Notes: a model not told the origin generated them from the letters alone. A stretch of DNA of 64,000 nt from JAJFUB01 sp964622325 (GCA_964622325.1 CAZUOJ010000008.1:9068-73067); one strand, 5' to 3'. Positions 18,431 through 28,799 are shown, counted from the first letter of the stretch. A program made the numbers and translations.

Positions 18431-19447
18431 CTAAACTTCCTTTATGAGCAGCTTGTTTAAATTAGCCTCCCCCAGGCCCGCTTCCGCCGCCATGGCGATA
18501 TGTGGGATGCTCAGCGGATCATGGCCAAGCAGCTTGGCGGCGTAAGCATCAACGGCCACAATGTCAGGGCTGACAATAAGCGTGTCCAGCTTTTCGACAA
18601 CGCCAGGCCCTTTGGGGCCATTTGTTTTCAACACGCGCACTGCATCGACAATATTGAGCGTGGGCCGCAAGGCATAAGCCAGATCAGCGATATTGCGATG
18701 TAAATTATTCCGTCCGCCGGCGGAGCCCCGCGCATGATATTTTCCCCGATCCAGCACACAGCCCATTTGATTTTTCATCGCAATTGTCACAATGCTGGAG
18801 CCATGATGCTTGAGGATGGGCAGATTAATGTACACATCACAATCTAAAAGATCCGCGGGGATTTGTTCGGCCTGAAAATTTTGGGCGTGGGGCAAGGAGA
18901 CATCGCGATATAGTTGCGGGCTTGCCCAATCCACAAGCTCCACGTTCAGCGCTGCACAAATCGCTTTGGCGCCGCTCATGTCAAAAGATATATTGGCCGC
19001 ATCGCATGTATGATCCGCCACAATAATTTCTTGGGCGCCCGCTTGTTTGCAGGCCTCAATGACGGCCTGCAAAATTTCGGGATTAGTGCAGGCTGCTTGC
19101 TCAGGCGTTCGGCTCCAGGCTAAATTGGGCTTAATCACAACACGATCATTAGGACGGACAAAGGCGCTCATCCCGCTAAAAGCCGCCAGAGCCGCTGTGA
19201 CAAGCTCGCGCGGGGATTTGCCCTTCGCCACAGCCATATGGATGTCATTAACAGGTCCTGCTTGCCAGCGATTTTTGCCAATTTTGGCGTCCGTAGCAGG
19301 AGAGCCCTCCTGGCTGCGGGGCAGCGGAGCATTTGTCGGCGCCTGCGCCACGGAAGGCGCAGCTGTCGTCTGAGGCGCACGACAAGCGGCTAGGCCCAAG
19401 CCCAAGCCAGCTAAAATTGTATCCCTCAGGAAGCGTCGCCGATCCAT
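18431..19447 (-). CDS. DUF362 family Tat-exported lipoprotein
   Basis: This 338-residue protein opens with the twin-arginine motif DRRRFLRD and a hydrophobic stretch ending in the lipobox LAAC (Cys22), followed by an Ala/Pro/Thr-rich linker. A folded lipoprotein exported by Tat is therefore expected. The body fits DUF362: VRPNDRVVIKPNLAW, EACKQAGAQEIIVADHT, INLPILKHHGSSIVTIAMKNQMGC and DIVAVDAYAAKLLG. Related proteins often sit with iron-sulfur or oxidoreductase genes; no Fe-S cysteine motif is visible here. It diverges from the GH42-like gene across 169 bases. The biochemical function is unknown. Confidence 0.88.
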   Translation of the reverse strand: MDRRRFLRDTILAGLGLGLAACRAPQTTAAPSVAQAPTNAPLPRSQEGSPATDAKIGKNRWQAGPVNDIHMAVAKGKSPRELVTAALAAFSGMSAFVRPNDRVVIKPNLAWSRTPEQAACTNPEILQAVIEACKQAGAQEIIVADHTCDAANISFDMSGAKAICAALNVELVDWASPQLYRDVSLPHAQNFQAEQIPADLLDCDVYINLPILKHHGSSIVTIAMKNQMGCVLDRGKYHARGSAGGRNNLHRNIADLAYALRPTLNIVDAVRVLKTNGPKGPGVVEKLDTLIVSPDIVAVDAYAAKLLGHDPLSIPHIAMAAEAGLGEANLNKLLIKEV

Positions 19448-19616
19448 TTAATATCCTCCTGCAAAATCTGTAGCATTATTATAAATTGAATGTTTTTGCT
19501 TTCCAAATGTTTTCTTTATTTTCTTTAAAAATAAAAAGAAAATTTGCCCAAGAAGGAAAGCAAATATCAAATGACAAAAATTAAAACAAGATTCAATCGG
19601 CAGGGGAGGGCTTGTT

Positions 19617-22600
19617 ATGCACAAAATAAGGCTTTTTTGGGGCTTATTAGCGCTTCTGGCAGGGATTGGGAGCGTTGTGAAGGCCGACACGACGGCCGAA
19701 GAGCTGGAAGAAGATCTTTCCTTAAATAGCCGCGTTGTCACGCCTCATGTAGATTGGGGGCAGCCCAGTGCGCAAGGCGTTGTACGAGGGCTGTTTTTTG
19801 TCTTTGGGGGCCATTATGGGCCGGATTGGACAGAATGCGGCACGCGCTATCGCGAAGTTGTGGAGCTCTGTCAACGCTTTGATATTCAGCCGGAAGGCGC
19901 CATTGTGGATAGCGCAGGCGGCAAATGGAGCTTTCACGGCGGCAAGCTGGGGGAAGATCGCGCTGAACGGCTGCTCGGCAAGCCGCACGATGTTATTGTG
20001 ATTGCCGGCTTTGGGCTGGATAAATTGCCCACAAAAATGCAATATGAAATTTTGAAGCAAGTGGTGGCGGGCACAGGGCTTGTTTGCATTGGGCCTGGGA
20101 ATGAATATCTGGCGCCCAAGAGACAGATTCAGCCCACGCCTGAATCGTTGCTCCAAGGCCTGCCCGTATTGCCGGGCGCCAAAGAGGGCGAATGGATGCT
20201 GCCAGGCGATTATATTACAGCCTACAGGCTAGGCAAAGGGCGGGGCGTATGGCTAAATTATCAGGCGCATGCTCTGAGTCCGTTCCGGCCCTTTTCCTGG
20301 CGCAATCTGGCGGAATACGATTATCGGATGCTCATTGTGGGGCGAGCAGTTTTGTGGGCCGCAGGAAAAGAAAGCGCTGTAGCCCTGGGGCAAATATTGT
20401 CCCCGGAGAATGTGCAGATTAAGCGACAGGACAAAGCGCCGGCAGGCTCTGTGATAGTGAACAGCAAACGAGCGATGGCCGCGACAATGCGGCTGAGTCT
20501 GCGCCGCGCGGAAGATGGATTAGATATTCCTCTGGAACAAAAAGCGCTGGCTTTGCCGGAAAACAGCACAATATCTGTGCCTGTGATTTTGCCGCGGCTG
20601 CGTGCTGGAGATTATTATCTCCATGTGATTGTAAAAAGCAAAGCGGGCGTCGAAGCAGCCGGAGCTAAATTGCTATCTGTGGAAAGCCCCTACGGCGTGG
20701 AAAGCGTCAGTCTGGACAGGGATTATGCGGAGCCAGGCGAGCAGATTGCAGGCGTTGTCCGGACACGGGGGACAATGCCCCCGCGCGCCCGTTTGCTGCT
20801 GAGGCTGCGCGATTCGTATGGCCGCATATTGGGGCTGCAGGAATTGAAGCGCCAGGCGCAACAGAACGAATATCCTTTCCGGATTATCGCAAGCCCCTTT
20901 GATACAATTTTGATGCGGGCTGAAGCGGCTTTACAGGATGAAGGCGGGGATGTAGAAATCAAGACAGCCGAATACACAGTCCCCAAGCGCCGGCAGGGAC
21001 AATTCAATTTTGTGATGTGGGATGGGCCCAACGATGTTTTGGGCTATTATGCTTGGAAGCAGCTGCAAGAAGTCGGCTACAACATCTGCCTTATTGGCAG
21101 TATGGGCGAAACGCCGCGCGAGCAGCCCTCTGTGTTGCGCGCCTGTGATACATCCCTTGTGCCGTATAGCACGCGCATTCTGGATCCCAAAGATGAAAAT
21201 GGCTATATGAAGCCCGTCTGCTGGAATCATGAGCCGGCAGTGACGCAATATGTGCAAAAAATTGTGAATAATCAGATTAATTTGCGCAAGCAAGGCGTGT
21301 TTGTATATTCGCTGGGCGATGAAGGCGTGACAAAGGGCTGCTGTGTGCATCCTTCATGTTTGGCGGCCTATCGGCAATGGCTCAAGCAACAATATGGCAC
21401 AATTGACAAGCTGAACGCTTCCTGGGGCGAAAATTATAAATCTTTTGAGGAAGTGGATTTGCTTTCGCATCAGGATAATATGGAAGTGCAGGCTAAAAAG
21501 ACATGCCCGCCGCGCTGGTACGATCGCGAAGCCTTTGCCCGCTATAATTTGGCTCGTTTTGCGCATCGTTTTGCGGAGGCCTATAAACAGCTGGATCCGC
21601 AAGCGATTACAGGCTTTGAAGGGACAGGAGGCTTTGGCGATGATTATGATGCCATATTGAGTCATATTGGCTTTTATGGGCCCTATCCCAGCATTGGAGA
21701 TGACATTATCCGTTCCCGGGCGCCACGCGAGCTGATACGTTCCAACTGGATGGGCTATTCCAAGACAGGCGATGCGCTGTCCGATGCCGCCTGGAGGATG
21801 ATTATGAAGGGGCTGGATAGTTGCTGGTACTGGATGTGGGATGGCATCGGCTCCTTTCGCGGCGTTTTGTCGCCCACGATCGATTATTTCCCCTGCACAG
21901 CCGATTTCTTGCAGGAAATGAAGCCTGTGCGCGAGGGCCTGGGCGATTTGTTGCTCCATTCGCAATGGATTCATAGCGGCATCGGGATCCTCTATTCGCT
22001 CCCTTCGGCGCTTTCTGGCGGCGTTGAGGACAGCGCCACATATCAGCAGCCCCAGCAGGCGACAGAAGCCTGGCTGCAAATGACATACGAATTGGGACAG
22101 GATGCCCGCTTTTTGACAAGCGACATGCTGGCTCAAGGGAGACTCACAAACAGCGAATTTAAAGTCCTGTGTCTGCCCATGTGCCAGGCCCTCAAGCCCG
22201 AAGAGGCGCAAATCATTCGCCAGTTTGTGCAAAAGGGCGGCACTTTAATTGCCGATGTGCGGCCCGCGATTTTTGACGGACATATGAAAGCAGTGATGCC
22301 GGGCTTGCTGGATGATGTGTTTGGGATACAGCGGATTGGCCGCGGCAAAGCCCAGACAGCGGAAATCACGCTTCAGGGACATTTGGGAAACGAAAAATTA
22401 GATCTGAAGCTGCAGACAAAAATTGATCCGGATATTCGCCTGCAGGGCGGGACAGCGCTGGCCTCTATTAATGAGACGCCCGTGCTCATTTCCCATCGCG
22501 TGGGCCAGGGGCAAGCCATTTTGCTTAATTTTTCGTTGCTTGCTATGCGGGATGAAAAGGATGAGCAGGGGCGGCAGATGCGCGCCTTGCTGGGGGCCCT

Positions 22601-23210
22601 GTATCGCCTGGCGCAAACACAGCCGCCTGTAGGCGTCTCTTCGCCACAAGGCGAGCCGCTCTTTGCCACAGAAACGCGTGTGTGGCGCAATGGCGAGAGC
22701 CTGATTTTCGGCGTGTGGCGGCAAATGCGGAATGCCTGGTTCGCGCCCAAAGCAGGCACAATCGCCGGCGAGCCAGTGCCGGCCCGCATTACATTGCCCC
22801 AAAGCTATCATGTGTATGATTTGCGGCACGGCAAATATCTGGGCACGCCGCGTTCCTGGGAAACGAAGCTGCGCTGGGGCAGGCCGAATTTCTATCTGGC
22901 AACGCCTCATCCCATCAAGGGATTAAAAATAACATTGAAGGAGCCGCAGCCGCGCCGAGGGCAGATTGTGACAGCCACAATCTCCCTGCCCTTGCCTGCC
23001 TCCGCGAAGCTCAAGCACGCTGTGTATGTCCAGCTCTTCACGCCCACAGACGAGCAGCCGCTTTGGGGGCGCTATGTGAAAATTTTGCAGGGGGGGCGGG
23101 CGCAAGTGCAGCTGCCTGTGGCCTATAATGATCCCGCGGGCGTATGGCGCCTGCGCGCCACGGAATTGTTTAGCCGACAAAGCGCGGAAGCCACATGGAA
23201 GCTGCCGTGA
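19617..23210 (+). CDS. Very large secreted GH42-like protein
   Basis: The 1197-residue precursor has a signal peptide (residues 1-23, GLLALLAGIGSVVKADT). AGGGGAGGG precedes the ATG. The first 450 residues include a glutamine-amidotransferase-like part (VIVIAGFGLDKLP) and beta-sandwich repeats. Residues 460-760 resemble the GH42 barrel: FVYSLGDEGVTKGCCVHPSC near 562, then YRQWLKQQYGTIDKLNASWG, which is the usual GH42 cysteine and WL-x-Y-x-LN-x-WG pattern. Residues 800-980 match a beta-galactosidase trimerisation-like domain (LCLPMCQALKPEEAQIIRQFVQKGGTLIADV). It is probably an extracellular beta-galactosidase-like enzyme. GDEG replaces the more usual acid motif, so activity is uncertain. Confidence 0.82.
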   Translation: MHKIRLFWGLLALLAGIGSVVKADTTAEELEEDLSLNSRVVTPHVDWGQPSAQGVVRGLFFVFGGHYGPDWTECGTRYREVVELCQRFDIQPEGAIVDSAGGKWSFHGGKLGEDRAERLLGKPHDVIVIAGFGLDKLPTKMQYEILKQVVAGTGLVCIGPGNEYLAPKRQIQPTPESLLQGLPVLPGAKEGEWMLPGDYITAYRLGKGRGVWLNYQAHALSPFRPFSWRNLAEYDYRMLIVGRAVLWAAGKESAVALGQILSPENVQIKRQDKAPAGSVIVNSKRAMAATMRLSLRRAEDGLDIPLEQKALALPENSTISVPVILPRLRAGDYYLHVIVKSKAGVEAAGAKLLSVESPYGVESVSLDRDYAEPGEQIAGVVRTRGTMPPRARLLLRLRDSYGRILGLQELKRQAQQNEYPFRIIASPFDTILMRAEAALQDEGGDVEIKTAEYTVPKRRQGQFNFVMWDGPNDVLGYYAWKQLQEVGYNICLIGSMGETPREQPSVLRACDTSLVPYSTRILDPKDENGYMKPVCWNHEPAVTQYVQKIVNNQINLRKQGVFVYSLGDEGVTKGCCVHPSCLAAYRQWLKQQYGTIDKLNASWGENYKSFEEVDLLSHQDNMEVQAKKTCPPRWYDREAFARYNLARFAHRFAEAYKQLDPQAITGFEGTGGFGDDYDAILSHIGFYGPYPSIGDDIIRSRAPRELIRSNWMGYSKTGDALSDAAWRMIMKGLDSCWYWMWDGIGSFRGVLSPTIDYFPCTADFLQEMKPVREGLGDLLLHSQWIHSGIGILYSLPSALSGGVEDSATYQQPQQATEAWLQMTYELGQDARFLTSDMLAQGRLTNSEFKVLCLPMCQALKPEEAQIIRQFVQKGGTLIADVRPAIFDGHMKAVMPGLLDDVFGIQRIGRGKAQTAEITLQGHLGNEKLDLKLQTKIDPDIRLQGGTALASINETPVLISHRVGQGQAILLNFSLLAMRDEKDEQGRQMRALLGALYRLAQTQPPVGVSSPQGEPLFATETRVWRNGESLIFGVWRQMRNAWFAPKAGTIAGEPVPARITLPQSYHVYDLRHGKYLGTPRSWETKLRWGRPNFYLATPHPIKGLKITLKEPQPRRGQIVTATISLPLPASAKLKHAVYVQLFTPTDEQPLWGRYVKILQGGRAQVQLPVAYNDPAGVWRLRATELFSRQSAEATWKLP

Positions 23211-23329
23211 GCTTTATGTTTTACAGAATTAAGGACATTAGGGAAATTCGCGGGGGACAAAGCCATCACGCCAAATTAACATAGCCATCAATCCCAGGGC
23301 AAATATATGGGGCGAAAGAGGACACAAAA

Positions 23330-24496
23330 ATGGGGCGGCTAATTCTGCTTTTGTGCGCACTGTTGTTAGGCGGGATGGGAGGCGCAGAGGAGCCGGCGGC
23401 GCCTGCCGAAACTGTCAGCGCTTATGACGACGGCGGCCGCGTGGCACTTTCCACATACGAATGTCCCGGCCATCAAATCCTGACGCGAAATGTCTCCTTG
23501 CAAAATGCCCACTACAAGTACAGCTTCAAATACAGTGGCTGCCAGGATCCCTCGCATCAGGGCGAGCATCCCTCTTCGGAGGGCAATTTCGGCATGCCCG
23601 CGCCGTCTTCATGTAATTGGTATCACAGCGGCTTTTTGACAATTGACATCAACGGCAAGGATGTTGTGCGTCAGGATTTGAAGGAAATGCGTGTGCTGGA
23701 AAGCGGGACGCGCGGCGGCTTTCAAGTCATCTGGGCGCATCCGCAAGCAGAAGTGGGGCTGCGCGTGATGCTGCTTCCGGGAGCCAATCATGTGCTGTGT
23801 CAACTGAAATGGCAGCCCCGGCCTGGCGCGGAGATCAAAAATGTGCGCCTCGGGCTGCGCTGCTATCCGAGCTTTTTTACAGCTGCTCGTCAGCGGCGCG
23901 GCGAGCGGCATGTCAAAACGCCCCGCACCGATCAGCAAGAGCCTTCCACATTGCAATTAGCACCGGGAGAGGATATATGGCTCCTGTATTATGACGCCAT
24001 ATTTGATGTGGCAAAGGGCGAGGGCGAGGGGCCGTGTGCGGCGCTTTTGGAACAGACGCCGTTGCAAAGCGGCCGTGTGGCTATCGGCGATTATGCTGTG
24101 ATGACATATCTGGATTTGAAGCCCGAAGCCGGCGCTTTTCGTTTCGCTCTCTATGATTTTGCGGGCCGTACAAACGCGGAAGCCGAGGCTTATTTGCACG
24201 CGCACGGGCAGGAGGATTGGGCCCGGCTGCTGGCGCTTTATTTTCGTCCGCAGCCTGTCCGGGAGCTGCAGCTGACGAATCTCCAGGCGGATGTGGCGCA
24301 GCTGCTGGAGGAGGCAAGGGAGGACGGCGCCGCATTGAAGCCTAAAATTGAGGTTGTGCTGCGACAGATGGAGGCTTTAAGCCAAAAAGCACAACACGAA
24401 GATTGGCAGGCAGAAGCCGATTTGGCGGAACTGTGGCGCAATTCGCAGGATTTGCTGTGGCGATTGCGGATTTTCGCTCTGCTTAATCGCTCTTAG
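23330..24496 (+). CDS. Secreted protein of unknown function
   Basis: The 388-residue precursor has an N-terminal signal peptide (LILLLCALLLGGMGGAEE). The mature part is beta-rich with several conserved-looking aromatic and cysteine positions (YECPGHQIL, YKYSFKYSGCQDP, SSCNWYHSGFLTIDING). The last 90 residues are predicted helical. I recognise no family. It begins 119 bases after the GH42-like gene on the same strand, so it could be an accessory or binding partner of that protein. GAGG lies about 10 bases before the ATG. Confidence 0.75.
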   Translation: MGRLILLLCALLLGGMGGAEEPAAPAETVSAYDDGGRVALSTYECPGHQILTRNVSLQNAHYKYSFKYSGCQDPSHQGEHPSSEGNFGMPAPSSCNWYHSGFLTIDINGKDVVRQDLKEMRVLESGTRGGFQVIWAHPQAEVGLRVMLLPGANHVLCQLKWQPRPGAEIKNVRLGLRCYPSFFTAARQRRGERHVKTPRTDQQEPSTLQLAPGEDIWLLYYDAIFDVAKGEGEGPCAALLEQTPLQSGRVAIGDYAVMTYLDLKPEAGAFRFALYDFAGRTNAEAEAYLHAHGQEDWARLLALYFRPQPVRELQLTNLQADVAQLLEEAREDGAALKPKIEVVLRQMEALSQKAQHEDWQAEADLAELWRNSQDLLWRLRIFALLNRS

Positions 24497-24562
24497 GCTT
24501 AAGAACAGAGAGAGGAAAGCCTGTGTTTTCAGGGAGCCAAAAGGAGCTGTAAGCGGATAGGA

Positions 24563-24609
24563 GCGTCCTTCTGAGCAAAATTTGCGGGTCCAGGACAGCG
24601 CCCTTTTTT
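24563..24609 (+). terminator. Candidate terminator after the secreted protein gene
   Basis: GCGTCCT (24563-24569) can pair with AGGAC-A-GC (24592-24599) with one bulged base, followed by a T run at 24604-24609. The 22-base loop makes it weak. Confidence 0.35.
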
Positions 24610-24636
24610 AGTCTATGCTTTGTGGAAATTGCTTTT

Positions 24637-24852
24637 TCAGGCGTCTTTCGTGTTTTCATTTACAGGCTCATGGGCTTTTTTGCCATAAACGCGCTCATAA
24701 GCTTTGCAATACGGACATAAGCCGCCCTCGATGAATTTGACAAATATAAACGCCAGTCCGCGTTGCTTCTGGCGAGCCCGGCGGCACACAGGACATTCCA
24801 GGCATTTTTGGGCCATCTTCCGTTCGCGTTCGCTTATTGTCTTTTCGCTCAC
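24637..24852 (-). CDS. Small CxxC zinc-ribbon-like protein
   Basis: Starting from a GTG at 24852 with a perfect AGGAGG five bases upstream, the protein is 71 residues; an upstream in-frame ATG at 24909 would add 19 residues but has no ribosome site. It contains CLECPVC and CPYC, enough for one zinc site, in a basic background (KCLECPVCRRARQKQR). Nothing else identifies it. It diverges from ligA across 119 bases. A DNA- or RNA-binding or zinc-ribbon structural role is possible but not shown. Confidence 0.6.
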   Translation of the reverse strand: MSEKTISERERKMAQKCLECPVCRRARQKQRGLAFIFVKFIEGGLCPYCKAYERVYGKKAHEPVNENTKDA

Positions 24853-24971
24853 AATTTCCTCCTGAAAAAGACTTTTTATTCGTGATATAATTATAACAAT
24901 CTGCCTCATTTCCTTTTTCCGCAGACAGGGAATATGCGTGTTGAGATAATCCGGGAAGAAAGGGATTGGCT

Positions 24972-27149
24972 ATGTCGGACGCAATGTCCATAGAAGAAGT
25001 GCGTCAGCGCATTGAATGGCTGCGGGAGCAGATTAATGAAGCCAATTATCGTTATTATGTGCTGAATCAGCCCACAATCAGCGATGCTGAATACGATCGG
25101 CTGATGGCGGAATTGCAGGCATTAGAGGAAGCGCATCCGGAATTAGTGACGCCGGATTCGCCGACACAGCGCGTAGGGGCGCCGCCCCGCGAGGAGCTGG
25201 GCACTGTCACACATTCGCTGCCCATGATGAGCCTGCAAAGCATTTTTTCCGAAGAAGAGCTGCGTTCCTTTGTGGAAAGCTGTGCGCGAGCCAGCACGGA
25301 GCCCGTAGAGTTTTGGGCCGAGCCCAAATTTGATGGCCTCGCCGTGGAAATTGTCTATCTGGACGGCGTGCTGGCCGTGGCCTCGACACGGGGCGATGGG
25401 CTTGTAGGCGAGGATGTGACAGATAATGTGCGGACAATCAAACAAGTGCCGCTGCGCTTGCGAGATGATATAGAGCCTGTCCCCCCGCGTCTGGAAGTGC
25501 GGGGAGAAGTTTATATGCGCATTGCTGATTTTGAGGCGCTTAATCGGCAACGGGAGCAAACAGGCGAGCCGCTGTTTGCCAATCCGCGCAATGCTGCCGC
25601 CGGCTCGTTGCGTCAACTGGATTCCTCGATCACGGCGTCGCGGCCTCTGGCGATGTTTTGTTACGATGTAGGGCTTGTGGAAGGACGGGAATTTGAGACG
25701 CAGCAAGAATTAACGGAGGCGCTGCGCGCCTGGGGGCTGCCTGTGAATGAATTGGGGCGGCTGTGCCGAAATGTGGAGGAGCTATTAGCTTATCACGCTC
25801 AATTGCAAGCGCAGCGGGACATGTTGCCCTACGAAATAGATGGCGTTGTGTTTAAAGTGAACAATCGCGCGCTGCAAATTGAATTGGGCGCGCGCAGTCG
25901 CAGCCCGCGTTGGGCTGTGGCGTTCAAATTCCCGCCGCGTCAGGAAACGACGGTTGTGCGGGATATTATTGCCAGTGTGGGGCGCACAGGAGCCTTGACG
26001 CCGATTGCCATGCTGGAGCCGGTGCGCATCGGCGGCGTCACAGTCAGCCGCGCCAGTCTGCATAATCAGGATGAAGTGGAGCGCCTGGATGTCCGCGTGG
26101 GGGATACAGTGCTTGTGCAGCGCGCCGGGGATGTCATCCCCCAAATCGTGCTCGTCATAAAGGAAAAACGGCCGCCGGGAACTGTGCCGTATAAATTGCC
26201 TGAGCGCTGCCCCGTGTGCGGCACGCCCGTTGTCCGCCCCCCAGGAGAAGCTGTAACGCGTTGTCCCTCCGCGGATTGTCCCGCGCAACTGGAAGGCCGG
26301 CTGGAGCATTACGCCTCGCGGGACGCCCTGGATATAGAGGGGCTGGGAGAAAAATGGGCGCGGATTTTTGTATCGCAGGGGCTTGTGAAGCATCTTTATG
26401 ATTTATACAGCCTGACAAAGGAACAGCTGTTGCAGCTGGAGCGGATGGGGCCCAAATCAGCCGAGAATTTGTTGAATGCTATTGAGCGCAGCAAGGAGAC
26501 AACATTAGCCCGCTTCATTTATGCCCTGGGCATTCCGCTCGTGGGCAGCACAGTGGCGCAGCTTTTGGCGGAGCATTTCCGTGACATTCACGCGCTGATG
26601 AATGCCCGCCCCGAAGAGCTACAACAGATCCCCGGCATTGGCCCTGAAATCGCCCAGAGCGTGTTTGAATTCTTCTCTGAGCCGCGGAATAAAGAAGTCG
26701 TGCAGCGTCTTTTGGAGGCCGGCGTTCATCCGCAGCCGCCGCCTTCGCCGGCGGAATTGGCGGCCGCGGCGGGCGTCGCTGTGGGCGACAAGCTGCCTCT
26801 ATCCGGCAAGACATTTGTCCTGACAGGCGCTTTGGAAAGCTTTACGCGGGAGCAAGCGACTGCCGCGCTGCAGGCGCTGGGGGCGAAAGTGACTAACAGC
26901 GTAAGCAAGAAGACGGATTATGTGATAGTGGGCGCCGATCCGGGCTCCAAGCTGCGCAAAGCCCAGGAATTGGGCATCCCCACTCTGGATGAAGAGGGCT
27001 TCAAGAAGCTTTTAGCAGAAGCCAGTAGCGGCTCAATCGAGGCAGAGAGGCAAGAGGCTTTTCCAGCCGAAAGTGCGCCCTCCGCGGCGCCATCGCAAGC
27101 CCCAGCCTCCGAAGAAAAAGCTCAGCCGCGTTTGGAGCTGAATGAATAA
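24972..27149 (+). CDS. ligA: NAD-dependent DNA ligase
   Basis: This 725-residue LigA seals nicks in replication and repair using NAD. Domain Ia (YRYYVLNQPTISDAEYDRL, residues 26-44) binds NMN. The AMP-accepting lysine is Lys119 in EPKFDG. OB and zinc domains follow, with four cysteines in CPVC and CPSADC (about 413-436), then helix-hairpin-helix repeats (QQIPGIGPEIAQSV) and a BRCT domain at about 605-690 (LSGKTFVLTGALESFTREQA). About 40 extra Ala/Glu/Pro-rich residues follow the BRCT. A TTG two codons before the ATG is possible, but the ATG at 24972 is better placed after AAAGGGA. Confidence 0.98.
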   Translation: MSDAMSIEEVRQRIEWLREQINEANYRYYVLNQPTISDAEYDRLMAELQALEEAHPELVTPDSPTQRVGAPPREELGTVTHSLPMMSLQSIFSEEELRSFVESCARASTEPVEFWAEPKFDGLAVEIVYLDGVLAVASTRGDGLVGEDVTDNVRTIKQVPLRLRDDIEPVPPRLEVRGEVYMRIADFEALNRQREQTGEPLFANPRNAAAGSLRQLDSSITASRPLAMFCYDVGLVEGREFETQQELTEALRAWGLPVNELGRLCRNVEELLAYHAQLQAQRDMLPYEIDGVVFKVNNRALQIELGARSRSPRWAVAFKFPPRQETTVVRDIIASVGRTGALTPIAMLEPVRIGGVTVSRASLHNQDEVERLDVRVGDTVLVQRAGDVIPQIVLVIKEKRPPGTVPYKLPERCPVCGTPVVRPPGEAVTRCPSADCPAQLEGRLEHYASRDALDIEGLGEKWARIFVSQGLVKHLYDLYSLTKEQLLQLERMGPKSAENLLNAIERSKETTLARFIYALGIPLVGSTVAQLLAEHFRDIHALMNARPEELQQIPGIGPEIAQSVFEFFSEPRNKEVVQRLLEAGVHPQPPPSPAELAAAAGVAVGDKLPLSGKTFVLTGALESFTREQATAALQALGAKVTNSVSKKTDYVIVGADPGSKLRKAQELGIPTLDEEGFKKLLAEASSGSIEAERQEAFPAESAPSAAPSQAPASEEKAQPRLELNE

Positions 27150-27224
27150 AATGACAAGCGCGTGGACGACACAAAAGCTTTTCCGGCAGGCCAAGCGGAA
27201 TAAATTCACATCGAGGAGAAAAAT

Positions 27225-28517
27225 ATGACGGAACAACTAGCTTTATTAGGCGGGCCGCGGGCTGTCACACAGCCTCCTCAAGAAAAATGGCAACAAGTGA
27301 ACGATGAAGTCAAGGCAACAGTGAATGCCCTGCTGGAGCAGGGGATTATCAGCATCACGGATGCTTCAGGAGTCATTGGCGAATTTGAAGCGGCTTTTGC
27401 CCGGATGACAGGCTCGCGTTATGCCCTGTGTATGAATAGTGGCACAGCGGCCTTACACAGCGCTTATTTTGCCGTAGGCGTGGGGCCCGGAGATGAAGTG
27501 CTGGTGCCCGCTTATACATGGCATGCCACTGTCACGCCCATTATTCATTGTGCCGCCACGCCTGTGTTTTGCGATATTCGGCCCGAATCGCTGACGATTG
27601 ATCCGGAGGATGTGGAGCGCCGTATCACATCGCGCACGAAGGCTCTCTGTGTTGTCCATGTTTTTGGCAATGTGTGTGATATGGATCGGCTGTGCGATAT
27701 CGCCCGGCGCCATCATCTGGCATTGATTGAGGACGCCAGCCACGCCCACGGGGCTTTATGGCAGGGCAAGCCTGTCGGCAGCTTCGGAGAAGTGGGCTGC
27801 TTTAGCCTGCAAGGGGCGAAGGCGGTCAGCGGCGGCGAAGCAGGCATCGCCGTCACAGACAAGCCGGAATTGCTGGATCGGATGATTGTGCTGGGCCATT
27901 TTGGCCGGCCCAGACTCGGCGCAGATGAGATCGTGCGGCAGATTGGCGATATGAGTCTGGGCGCGAAATATCGAGCGCATCCCTGGGCGATTGCGATGGC
28001 GCTTGTCGGGCTGAAACGCCTGCCGGAGCTTAACGCCAAACGCACTGCCAATTATGAATTTCTGAACGAGCAATTGCGGAATTGTCCGGGCCTGGAAGTC
28101 ATTGATCCTCTGCCGGGCGCCACACGCGCCGCCTATCTGGAATTCAAATTCAAGCTGACAAGGGAAGCCGTGGAGCGGGTGCCGCGGGAACGGATTGTGG
28201 CGGCGATGCAGGCCGAGGGCGCGCCTGTAACGGCGGATCGCTATTCGGATCGCAATTACACATACGGGCTTTTACATGCGGCGCCGCTATTTACAAGCGT
28301 GGATCGGCGCCAGCTCGGCGGCTGTTTTTATGATCCGACAAGGCCGGAAAATCCGCCTCGCCCGACGCTCCCCGTGGCTGAGGACATCAACAAGCGCCTT
28401 ATTTCCCTGCCAGCCTTTACAGAAGTGGAGCAAGAATCTCTGAGGCAAGTGGCCGCCGCTATGCAAAAAGTAATGATGAATTTAGCCCAGTTAGAGCGAG
28501 TAGCCGCCGCTCCCTAG
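27225..28517 (+). CDS. DegT/DnrJ/EryC1/StrS family PLP aminotransferase
   Basis: This 430-residue fold-type I PLP enzyme is of the sugar-aminotransferase family. Motifs are MNSGTAALHSAYFAVGVGPGDEV, AYTWHATV, the cofactor Asp in LIEDASHAHGA, and the Schiff-base lysine in SLQGAKAVSGGEAG (about residue 199). It would transfer an amino group, usually from glutamate or glutamine, to a keto-sugar or inosose. GAGGAGA precedes the ATG. It is 75 bases downstream of ligA and probably unrelated in function. The N-terminal LALLGGPRAV is typical of the StsC/AHBA-synthase-like branch, but the substrate is unknown. Confidence 0.92.
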   Translation: MTEQLALLGGPRAVTQPPQEKWQQVNDEVKATVNALLEQGIISITDASGVIGEFEAAFARMTGSRYALCMNSGTAALHSAYFAVGVGPGDEVLVPAYTWHATVTPIIHCAATPVFCDIRPESLTIDPEDVERRITSRTKALCVVHVFGNVCDMDRLCDIARRHHLALIEDASHAHGALWQGKPVGSFGEVGCFSLQGAKAVSGGEAGIAVTDKPELLDRMIVLGHFGRPRLGADEIVRQIGDMSLGAKYRAHPWAIAMALVGLKRLPELNAKRTANYEFLNEQLRNCPGLEVIDPLPGATRAAYLEFKFKLTREAVERVPRERIVAAMQAEGAPVTADRYSDRNYTYGLLHAAPLFTSVDRRQLGGCFYDPTRPENPPRPTLPVAEDINKRLISLPAFTEVEQESLRQVAAAMQKVMMNLAQLERVAAAP

Positions 28518-28640
28518 CTGTTGATTCCGGCGGCAGCGAACAGCTGGAAAGATAATTAGCCTGAGCTTTTCGCTTTTTCTATTCGCTTTTTGGCTTGCCA
28601 CTGGCGCTCCCTTTGCGCCGCGCGCACAGCGCTACAAAGA

Positions 28641-28671
28641 CGCCCAATCATCCGGGCGCTGTTGTTTTTTT
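28641..28671 (+). terminator. Candidate terminator after the aminotransferase gene
   Basis: CGCCC (28641-28645) pairs with GGGCG (28654-28658) and is followed, after CTGTTG, by a run of Ts. The stem is only 5 bp. The rest of 28518-28799 shows no gene. Confidence 0.45.
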
Positions 28672-28799
28672 AAGGCATGAGCGTGAGCCGGGAATATCAC
28701 TCTAACAGGAACTGTTAAGAGTGGGCAGAATAATTTTGCGGCGTCTTTGGGGCAATGAGATTATGGCCGGCAAAAACAAAGCGAACGGAGGATTCATTC

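Noticed and set aside
21354..22232. 292-residue minus-strand open frame
   Set aside because: Antisense shadow of the GH42-like gene; high GC coding favours open antisense frames.
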